The position numbers were made by a program, and so were the translations under genes. A stretch of DNA of 56,136 nt from Porogramme epimiltina (lineage: Eukaryota; Basidiomycota; Agaricomycetes; Polyporales; Polyporaceae), in contig FTLJ01000159.1 in assembly GCA_900155495.1 (NCBI GenBank), forward strand, positions 1 to 56,136. The letters run 5' to 3'. The notes beneath the pieces were generated by a model. That model did not search any database and was not told where the DNA came from. It worked only from the letters and a program-made list of their open reading frames with translations. Shown one piece after another: positions 11,501 to 20,858 of this stretch. Position 1 is the first letter of the stretch, and each line of letters opens with the position of its first letter.

Positions 11501-14500
11501 GGGACTGGAGCTGTAGTCGGGGCTGGCGCTGACCTCGGAGGAGGAGCAGCCGACTTAGGAACGATCGGAACTGGCTTAGGGGGTACTGAAGCCGACTGAG
11601 GGAGGGCCGTCGTCGACTCCGGAGCCGCTACTGTGGGACCGGGAGCGTCCGGCGCCGACTTAGAAGCTTTCTTCTTCTTGGGGGGCTTTGACTTCTGTTC
11701 CGAAACGGCTGATGTCGGCTGTGAAGGAGATGAGCTTGACGGCTGGGGCTTCCCCTGCGCTACCAGTGGCGGCGGGGGTTTGGCTTTCTCAACAGCGGTG
11801 GTGGTAGCTGCCTTCGCCTTTCTTCCCTTCGCCTGTTTCTTCGACAGCGTCTGAGAACTGGGCTCCTCCACGTTCCCGTTCGTCGCCTTGGGGCTCGGCT
11901 TAGACTCGGGCTCGAGTCCAGGTGCAAGTTGGGGTTCAGGCGCAGGTTCAGACTCGACGAGGGGCGTAGTCTTCGCCTTCCTTTTGCCTTTACCGTCTTT
12001 CTTAGGGACCTTCCCCGATTCACGACCTTCAGACGACTGCTCCTTGGGTCCCCCCTTGGTATCGGGCTTATCTGACCTGCCTCCCTGGTTCTGCTCCTCG
12101 TCCTTCTGTTCCTTCGTCTTCTACAACCCGGACGTTAGTACTGTTCAAAGACACCTGTAGATATAGCTCACCTTCTTGCTTCTGCTCTGACGCTTCTTGA
12201 CCGTATCTGAGGGTCTGTGGCCACGTTCTCATGAGTTTGGCGGCACCGTAAAGATGTACGACTATGATACATTACCTTGGGAGTTCGTTGGGGGCATTCG
12301 CAACCGAACTTTGGCCGGCTGCACTAGCTTCCTCATTCGCCATAGTGACGGATGGAGCGGTCGCCTATTAGGTTTCGTCAGTATAACGCCACAGAATCGT
12401 AGTTACGCTGACAACTCACGGTGGGTTCCACTTCTTCCGTCGTTTCTGTCAATTCCGTCGATTTCGACGTGCCCGTAACGTGAATCAATTCTTCTCCACC
12501 TACGGCGAGATTGACCGTAGCCTCCTTGCGAGTCCAATGCCAAAACTTGCAGCGTTCCCCGTAGTAGCACCAACCGTCATGATAATATTGTCTGCAGACA
12601 AGTTCTGGGAGAACGACGTAGTTTGAGCTGCGCTAAAAGTATCGGATGGTGAACCCATGTGGATAGCGTAAAATGTGGCAACGATAAAATACCTGGTGCG
12701 CCGTGGAAGATTCGCCAAAGGGGGCGGAGGACGATGGTAGCTACTCGAATAAATTAACATTATTCCAAAATAGAAATCGTGTACACTACCTCTTCCGAGA
12801 TTGTATTCTTAGTGTCCGCGAGAGGTTCACAAACTTTTGGAGATGGCGATCGTGCTTCGGGTGACTCGTGAGAGTACTTGCATGCCTCACCCTTCGAACA
12901 CTTCCCGGCGAGATTCAATTTGCAGAATGGAACGCCTGTCCGTGATACTGCAGGACCCGCGCGAACCTGGCCGGAACGAAGCGTCAGATCAAATCTTACA
13001 TGAAAAAATTTTGTCCACTCACCGGCTGCGATAGGGTAGGGGTCACACCAGTAGACGCGAGCGTCGACATTGCCATGGGAGATACTTCGCGTATATGCAT
13101 CTTGAAGCATGCCTCTCCATAACTACAACGACCTTTTTGAAACATAACGCAAACCTCGGCCGAGCGCTGCAGGTGGTCAGAGTTGCATAATTAGAGGCGG
13201 ACCGTCAGACTCACCCTCGCAGGGCGAGTATCCTCCTCTACTGTACCTACAGGCTGAAGCTCGGGTTTCTGGCTTGGACCAGCAAGCGGTTTTGGAGGAC
13301 TGCGATCTGTCAAGGAGACGTCAACATTCAGCCCACGTGAAGATGAAGTAGCATATATACCATGCAGTTCTGCAGGATGGTCCTTTCGGAGTGGTCTACT
13401 AGGTTTCCTAGGACGCGTTGTGGGAGATGGGGGGCCACGGTCGGGCCTACGCTGAACCCGTGGAGGCATATCGAGGCATTCGTATACCGGAGGATGTAAT
13501 TGATGAAGGTTGTTGAAACGGTCAGTGTAGAAGCCGTCGCATGGATGGGAGGTGTCGGCCGTCTGGGGTTGGAGTGGCGGGGGATGGGATTGAAGTGGTG
13601 GTGCCTGGGGAGGGTATAGAGATATCCGAGGCTGCGGCGATGGACCACCCAGACGCGGGTTCTGCCCCTAATGCACACGTAAGTGGTCCACATTCAACCC
13701 AAAGCGAAGCAAGTCCGCTCACGTGGTGGTCTTCCTGGACATGTATGTGGCGACATCGTTCGCCCCACCCGCAATAGCCGTGCTGGCGAAATTGGCGACA
13801 TATTTCTCGTCTGTCCATCTGCATGACAGCGTGTTAGGAATTTTGATTTGAGAAAAGCGGTGAGTAGCCCATTACGCAACCGACACGGACCTGAGGGACG
13901 CTGAGCGCCGACGAATTATTTGAAGACCCTGGAAGGTGCTGCGGCAAGCTCTCACGAGGCCGCGCTATCTGCTCCGAGACGTACTGCGGCTGGATCGTGG
14001 GCCCGGTGGACATCGTGCGATGGTGACGTGGTACGTCAGGTTCGGGTGCGCACTGTACGAAGCAGAAGACCAAGGCGATGTGGGAGTCGTGGTCAGCGCA
14101 AGAATCACGCCCGCCACGCGTATAAAATGGGACGCTCACTCTGGTGTCCGCATTGGCCCTGTTTGGAGTCACAATGCAGTCCTCGACTCGGGACCGCGAG
14201 GTGGAGGGTACGGGGCTATTGTCGCAGAAATCCGGAATGGCTACCGCAGCACCGACTACAGAGAGGCGGCATTCCTTTGTCGGGCTCGCGTAAGCAGATT
14301 TCCGAGACGCGTGTCCCGGCCGCCCCCCGTGCCACTCGCGTGGGGTGCCTGGGGGCCAGACGAGTGTCGCTCCGAGCTCCCGTGTCATGTTTCGTTGGCG
14401 GGACGGCGAGTGAGGGTCCTGTTTGTGGTCGGATGGGGTGGAAGACCGGTGTGAGAGAGGCTCTAGTCGCCACCGGGCCCGCGCGGGTTGAAGTCCAGTC

Positions 14501-14553
14501 GCCGACTGACAAATGCACTGATTAGGCTCGGTCTTTGAGTTCAAAGAAGCCAT
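8585..14553 (-). CDS. RBR-type E3 ubiquitin ligase with five CCCH zinc fingers
   Basis: Predicted RING-between-RING ubiquitin ligase with RNA-binding features. Exons with consistent phase: 13891-(14013 or 14553), 13723-13818, 13215-13661, 13023-13166, 12790-12966, 12693-12740, 12420-12632, 12276-12364, 12172-12214, 11278-12120, 11022-11210, 10786-10962 and 8585-10732. Counting from the ATG at 14013 (1,578 residues; 1,758 from 14553), CCCH fingers lie near residues 47-66, 228-246, 285-303, 358-377 and 778-795. A Lys/Ser/Pro-rich linker (about 461-741) follows the fourth finger. Two or more RRM-like segments follow, then RING1 (CPVCF...CGHRWCEVC), IBR (FCPTPDC...CPAC...CARC) and RING2 (CPGCKVPIERMAGCNHMTC) in the last 215 residues. 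The Cys of GCNHM is the expected catalytic residue. The true start is uncertain; the intron ahead of finger 1 has a CTAAC branch site, so the ATG codons inside exon 2 are not starts. Confidence 0.82.
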
Positions 14554-14592
14554 TACAAGCTCAATAAGCCTACTTCACATCACCTTTAACTC

Positions 14593-14600
14593 CATTTATA
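14593..14600 (-). promoter_or_regulatory. TATA box upstream of the CCCH-RBR gene
   Basis: TATAAATG on the minus strand, 40 bp upstream of the ATG at 14553. This spacing would give a very short leader if translation starts there, or a long leader if it starts at 14013. Confidence 0.45.
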
Positions 14601-14849
14601 GTATAATCTTATATCCCTGTTCTCGATGTGAAGTCTTCCAAGTCTCTTTAAGCTGTGTTCTCAACCTCCTCGAGGCCACTATCCCCAGTCAGGTATCTAC
14701 TTTCCGCGAGTCAGGAGGGCATGTTCGACTTCGTTGAATGGCATACATGAGGATGGGAAGGCTCGCCGCGGGCTCATTAATATTACATAAGCGATATGTT
14801 ATTATCGAGAAATACAGCAGCTTCAATGGGACAACAATTGGTAAAACAG

Positions 14850-17320
14850 TCATGGGCCGGGAGGTCTATACAGTCGTTCCGGGATGCGTGAGAATCGAGC
14901 CGCTCGCCGCTGAAGTTTTGAAGAGACAACATTGCCAGAGCTAGGTCCCAAGAGGAGTGCACCATTAGTGCTGCCAGGATGAGTAAACTCCAGAGAGTCA
15001 AGGGTGGATGAGCCGTTTGTTCGAGAACGCCAGAAAAATCCGTTTAGAACAGGAAAGCGTAGGCGATATGAGGGGAGGACGTTTTTGACGGAGACGAGCA
15101 GTATACACGCATTCTGATAGAGAACCACCAGCCAAGTTGGGGTTTCAGGGAGCGCAGGAGGTATAGGGGTATAGGGGCACCTACCACGGTGGCAGAAGCA
15201 GCGAAGGCGAAGACTATGCGAAATACCCACACAGTCGTGCACAACGCGCGGAATAGGGGTCCATCGACGAGTGAAGGGTTCACTGAGGGGCCAAGAAGAG
15301 TTCAGATTACCTCTTCGAGTAGACCTAAGACGCACCTCGGAGAACCTGGACCGCAGCATGCTGTAGCCAATGCCGCAGCACGTGCATCCAGTCTTCGTGG
15401 GCATCGTGCCGCAGAGCGTCCTTCATGTCGGCTACAGTTCCGTTGAGGTCCTCCATCCCAGCCCGCGCCTGGGTCAACGTCTCGGCCAGAGCCACGGACA
15501 CGGCGTCAGTGGCGCGCATCAGCTCGGCGTGTCTCTCCCGGGTGACTAGCGAGTTCCGCAAGTGCGTCTCCAGTTCCGCGCCCGCGCGCTGCGCACCCAC
15601 GATGAGAGTAGTGGTTGCCTGGACACACCGGCCGGTTGAGGTTGCGATCTCCACGACCAGTACGGTCCCATCGGCATTACTCACATCTCCGAGCTCTTCG
15701 AACCGCTCCTCGAAATAGGCGAGTCGGGATTCAGACCGCAACTGATTATGCAAATGCGTACGGAAATGTAAAACCCGGGCGGCGGAAACGGGAATAACTC
15801 ACCGCCAGCGCGCTCATCGTTTCCATCCGATGCGCGATCGACATGTAAGCCTTGTCGATGGTCGCCGTAAGCCGCCGCTCGATGTTGGGCGTGACGCCGC
15901 CTAGTGTTAGAGCCAGCTACGACGCCGTTTCAACCCCGACCTGTGTTGTGGCTGACTACGGGGACATACCTCTTCCAGTGCTTGCGATATGTTTGCCCGC
16001 ATCTGTTCGGCGGCGGTGCGTGAGATGAACACGGGCAGTTAGGCGGACACCTTTGGTGGAGTACGGACCTGAAAGATTACGTCCGTGTGGCCCTGACTGA
16101 GGGATTCCTGTGTATCGAGCGTGACACCGCGGAACGTGGCTATCACCTGCTTAACAGACCGCTGGGCACAGGAACGACCGAACATAGAATTCGGACATAC
16201 ACACTCACCTCGTCGAGAACCAAGCTCAGCTTGTGAGCCACAGCACCTGATGTAGCGTCGATGGTTGTCGCGGACGCATGTAGCTCGTTCAGAACTGTGC
16301 GCATGGTCTGGACCACATCGGGTGCGTAAGTTGTTGGGAAAGGTAGGCTCCTATCCTAGTCGACACGGACCTGGAGCACAGCACGGGAGTCTTCCCATGT
16401 GTTTTCCATCTGTCTCTCCCGATCTGATAGTATTCGGAGGACCCTTATTGCTTCCATGGTGGCATTCCGATGCACTTCTTTAGCAGTGTCTGAATACAAG
16501 GCCGATGAGTTCGAACCCATATTTGGTTGGTGTACTACGCACCGATGTCATTCCATCGTTGGAAAGCAAAGCACAACTGAGCTGTGATAGGGTCAGTTGG
16601 GGCGAGCAAATAAGGGAATGTGCGTTGACTCACAAACTTCTCGGAGATACCCCGAATAGCTCGACCAATATTGTGCACTGCGGGACAGCGCCCTAAGGAA
16701 ACGGCTTAGCCACGATTACTGACAAAGGCAAATGGGCTCCTTACGACACACATCTCCGGGGAGACCCCCCGTCCCGATATCCATCTCCATCTCCCTCGAA
16801 AGGGGCACATTCCAGTGGCAGGGAGTGGTGATCCGCGGTAGCAATCTCACACAACGTCATCGAGAGTGCGGCTGTACGTGTGCGCAGACATGTTATTCAT
16901 AATATCATATCTAAGCAGTGGGCTATGCCCGTTTTACCTTTGACGCGTGCACCTTCGTTGGTCTCTAACTCGGCGCACTTGGACTGGATCCGGCTGGCTG
17001 CCCGCCGAAAGCAATCGGGTTTCCGAGCGTAGGCTTCAAGAGACTCTTTAGACGAAACCATGGCTGAGTCTAGCATCGCCACACGTGTACAGCAAAGGAA
17101 ACAGCTCACTAGAACCTTGTAGGATCGTCTCGATTTCAGCCAATGACAGCCCCTCTGCAGACCTCCTGTCAATCGGGGAGCACCGAATGCTGCGCCAAGG
17201 CGTACCGTCCACCGTGTCTCCGCCCTCCTGGCGCCAGTTTCTCCGCTGTAAAGGCGCATATACCCAGGAGAAAGCTTGAGTCGCCGGCAGAAAGGCAATC
17301 AAGAAGGGGATTGCGAGCAT
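14850..17320 (-). CDS. KAR5: Kar5/Tht1-type nuclear fusion (karyogamy) protein
   Basis: Endoplasmic reticulum and nuclear envelope protein needed for nuclear membrane fusion. The start at 17320 opens a signal peptide (MLAIPFLIAFLPATQAFSW). First exons: 17110-17320, 16938-17063 and 16745-16871; the next begins at 16692, and many short exons follow to the stop at 14850. Conserved Kar5 landmarks are split over introns: PDCFRRAASRIQSKC, then SMTLCEIATADHHSLPLEC, then ALSRSAQYWSSYSGYLREV and QLCFAFQRWNDI. The middle is helical and coiled-coil-like, including exon DVVQTMRTVLNELHASATT and the 15.3-15.75 kb exon. A hydrophobic segment near 15.2 kb (VWVFRIVFAFAASATVV) and a basic tail ending ERLYRPPGP complete it. 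Some middle exon borders are not fully resolved. Confidence 0.8.
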
Positions 17321-17679
17321 GTGGCTGCTGACTACGGAGGACGCGTTCAATGCCCAAGCCGTGATCGTCCCTGTGATGCTCGAAGGCCACGCGTGATGGG
17401 AAGGGATGCCGTGTGTGCGCGTCGGGGACGGGGAGGGGTGTGAATTGAGCGGCAGGGGGCAAAGCGCACGGTGGACGCGTCGGTGAGAGCGGAGGAGCGA
17501 TCCCGAGACGCCCGAGCTTCCCCACCCGCCCAGTGAACGCGTTCCACAACCTTGAGCCGGTTGCACGGTCTGACCGGGACGGCGCGAGTCCAGCTCCGTG
17601 CACCAGCCATTTATGATGGGACACTGTGCTCGACGTCGCCTTCTCTGTAGCCCCCCTTTCTTACGCCTCCTCCACAACC
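17321..17679. promoter_or_regulatory. Divergent promoter shared by KAR5 and the GST gene
   Basis: Only 359 bp separate the ATG codons of two divergently transcribed genes. No clear TATA box; the GST side ends in a C/T-rich leader. Shared regulation is inference from the arrangement. Confidence 0.5.
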
Positions 17680-18846
17680 ATGTCCGAGCCCACCGCCGAC
17701 AACGCCCCTAAGGTCATCGTACACCACCTTTCAGACTCCCGGTCGCAGCGGGTTCTCTGGCTTCTGGTGCGCCTCTCTCTCACGGACATGTGTTGACTCT
17801 CCACACGCGTTAGCGGGCTAATACGATGCTTTGTTCGTGTCACGCTGTGCCCATCCTTCGAACTGGACGTGCGCGTGTTCGGAACGGTTCACAGGAAGAG
17901 CTGGAAGTCCCGTATGAGATCAAGAAGTACGCGCGCACCGCCGAACGGCTTGCCCCACCGGAGTTGAAGGAGGTCAACCCCATCGGGACCGCACCTGCCA
18001 TCACCGACGGCTCTCTTAACCTTGCGGAGAGCGGTGCCATTGTCGGTACGTCCACTCCGCCGTGACATTGTCCCCGGACCGGTTTGAGCGGACCGAAAAC
18101 AATGCACATTGCGTGTGGGATTACGTGCCGCTCACGCCGTGCTGGTTCTCCCGTACAGAGTACATCATCGGAAAATATGCCAATGGGCGCGTACAGCCCC
18201 CCGAGGCTGGCAAGGTTGACAACCTCTACTGTGAGTTTACTCTGTAGTAATGGTGTACCCGACACTAGTTCACAATGCACTAGTCACGCACTACTCGGAG
18301 GCCTCCCTCATGCCTCTGCTTGTGAACAAGCTCATCTTCAAGATGATCCCCGAACAATCGCCTTTCTTCATCCGGCCCCTGCTCAGGTACGTGTTCGCCG
18401 CCGTCAACTCGAGGCTCCTCGACCCCCGTCTCAAGACGCACGCCGACTTCGTAAGTAACTACGTTGTGCGCTTTCCCCCTGACTGAAACTCATTGTACTC
18501 TGACAGATTGAGAAGCATCTCGAGAAGTGTGGCGACTGGATCGCGGGCGGGAGTGAACCGACCGCCGCGGACTACATGATGATCTTCTGCTTGGAAGCAT
18601 GGGGCACCACCGACAAAACGTTCCTTGGACCCAAATCACGGGCGTATGTGAACCGCGCGCACGAAAGGTTTGTCGCACTGCCCGAATACACCGGCCCACG
18701 TTGCTCATCCCCCTTCTCTTTCACAGGCCGGCATACAAGCGCGTAAGTTTGCTTCTCAAAACGCGTCTGAATGCGTGGGATGATCACTTACTTCTCTCCA
18801 GGCGCTCGAGAAGGGTGGCGAATACGCTTTCGGGAAAACTTTGTAG
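17680..18846 (+). CDS. Glutathione S-transferase, Gtt1-like
   Basis: Predicted glutathione transferase acting in detoxification and redox defence. Seven exons: 17680-17766, 17895-18045, 18159-18230, 18284-18450, 18507-18667, 18727-18742 and 18802-18846, together 232 residues. The N-terminal thioredoxin-like half has the opening VIVHHLSDSRSQRVLWLLEEL, where Ser in SRSQR is the likely catalytic position, then the cis-Pro region NPIGTAPAITDG and the glutathione-binding ESGAIVEYI. The all-helical C-terminal half carries the usual N-cap motif region GGSEPTAADYMMIF. A DHSRSxRxLWLL opening and the length match the Gtt1 class of fungal GSTs. One exon is only 16 bp; it keeps frame and has standard splice sites. 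Confidence 0.88.
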
Positions 18847-19698
18847 GATGGTATCTGTCTCTAGGATCGGGAGGATGTGGGCCCCGACGCAACAGTGTCT
18901 CCAGTGGCGTCATCACAGATCCTTTGCTACATTAGGCTTCCATCGTGAATACGCTGTCCTACATACTACTTCACATATCTACTACTTGACAGACTGCTAT
19001 GCACTCGGTTTCTCACCACTTCAACAAGAGTTGATCGTCGTTGTGGCCACGCGCTACGCTGATATCCATATGGCAACTGACTGCCATCCGTGGCGCGTAG
19101 TCTGAAGATCGTTTTCAGTGCACGCTGCGACCGTCAATGCACAATGTTGGCCGACGTCAGTCACGCGGGACACCAACAGGTGCCCCTAAGTGCACACAGA
19201 TGCCACCGCGCGCACCTCATGGGGGGTATCGTGCGCGTGACACAGAACTTCTGGGGCGCGGGCCAAACACGTTAGAGATACAATAGATAGTATTAGGTAC
19301 GGAAACAATAAGGTACTAGTAGCTACAACAGGCGATGGGGCGGTCTAAGAGCAGAGTCCTAGAAATACAGTGTGGGGATAGTAGGGGGAATGGCTAGTGC
19401 ATCAGATCCAATGTGTGATGGTATGTAGGTATCGATACACAATGCGTGGGTGAGGGGCCGATATGCGGGAAATGCAGTTAACAGCGAAAAGAAAACAAAC
19501 GAAGCTGGAGAAAAGGGGGAAAAAGAGGGCAAGGGCCCTGCGTCGCACTGCGGTGAATAATTAGAAGTAGAGGAAAACAGTGTGCTGGGGGAACAAGAAT
19601 GAAGAAGAAAGGTTATGAAAACAACAGCACATGAAGAAGAAATTAGGCGGTGCGACGATGAGACTCACGAACACGAGGTGCGATGAGTTGGTGCTCTT
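18847..19698. other. Convergent 3' intergenic region
   Basis: Lies between the stop codons of the GST gene and the coiled-coil gene. The 19.3-19.65 kb part is purine- and A-rich on the plus strand, as expected for the 3' UTR of the minus-strand gene. I see no gene in it. Confidence 0.5.
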
Positions 19699-20858
19699 TT
19701 ACCGGCGTTCTGCCTCCTGGCGGCGGCGTATGGTGGTGCCTGTGGCGACCTTCTGCTCCCAGTAGTTCGCGCCTTCGCCCTCGACCCAGTTGCCCGAAAC
19801 AGGGTCGCGCTCGAAGTCGCCGTCGCGGTACCCGTACCGCTGCTGCAAGAGCCTGAGCAGCGGGTTCCTGAGCGCGGGGTCCATGCGGACGCTCTCGCCA
19901 GGGAGGTAGCTGCCGACGGCGTGACGCGAGAGGCTCTCCTCGAAGAGCGCCTCCTCGAACGTGCACCCGCAGTTGAGCACGCCGGCCGGGGCCATGCGCG
20001 GGGGGTACGCGCGGCGCTCGCGGCGCGAGTCATGCCACGCGCAGAGCGCGTTCCCCGCGCGGTTCAACGAGCAGTAGAGTTTCACGCGCGCATCTGTGCG
20101 CGCGCGCCACTCCTCCTGGAACGTCGGCGGCGCCGCTGGCGTCGGGAGCGGGGAGGGGAGCCCGCCGGGGTATGCGCCGCGCGAGACCTCCGTCTCGAGC
20201 TCGCGCACGCGCCGCCGCGAGGACTCCGCGACGATTTCCAGCTCGCGAATGCGCTGGTGTAGCCGCCGGATCTCCTCGTCCCTGTCTTGTGGGGAATGGC
20301 TGTGGCGCGGAGCGGGTGTCGTGGAAGGGGAGATGATCATGGATGCCGCGGATGGGGCGCGGGCGTATGCGAACTGGTCGAAACCCGGCGAGGTCTCGGG
20401 AGACGGGTACATGGACATCCCGCTGTACGAAGCGAAGGCTCCTGAAGGGCTTGGGCCCATGCCGGGAAGGAACTGCGCCATTTCGTCGTGAACCATGTAG
20501 GCGCTGCCCGAGGACGTCGGAGATGGTGACCAGGACGCGAGGCCGGAGGGCGGGGTGTGCGATGAGCGGGCTATCTGAGCATCTCCCATGGCTCCGGAGA
20601 GGCTTGAGGTTGAACTGGAGTGCGGGCGCATTCCCGAACGCGACTGGAGAGGGCGCTGAGGGTCGCCCTACCATAACACAAGTCGCGATATCAGTATGAT
20701 GAAGAGCATGACGTCGGCCGTGCGCGGCGTACCTGAGGGTAGTTCGAGTACGCGAGCGCGCCCTGGTCACCGCTACCGCTCCGTCGAGGTGGTGGCATGC
20801 CGGTGAAGTCCTCGGACTTGACACCAGTGGACCAGTGGGAGTATGGGGCTTGCGACAT
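19699..20858 (-). CDS. Coiled-coil protein of unknown function
   Basis: Not recognised. Two exons, 20733-20858 and 19699-20667, separated by a 65-bp intron; 364 residues. The start at 20858 (MSQAPYSHWSTG) is chosen because a TATA-like box lies about 40 bp upstream and the upstream frame reads as untranslated leader. The first 150 residues are Ser/Pro/Gly-rich and probably disordered. A charged coiled coil follows at about residues 170-206 (EIRRLHQRIRELEIVAE). The C-terminal 130 residues look ordered, with paired Cys (VLNCGCTFEEALFEE), a possible WHDSRRERR motif and an aromatic-rich end (LQQRYGYRDGDFERDP). No catalytic motif or membrane segment is seen. The Cys-rich ordered end may be the conserved domain. 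Confidence 0.75.

Noticed and set aside
13819..13824. ATG at 13824 as the start of the CCCH-RBR protein
   Set aside because: It overlaps the acceptor ATGCAG of an intron with a CTAAC branch site, and the upstream exon keeps frame.
16490..16530. tRNA T-arm-like hairpin (GGGTTCGAACTC) on the minus strand
   Set aside because: No matching acceptor, D or anticodon arms; the sequence lies in a KAR5 intron.
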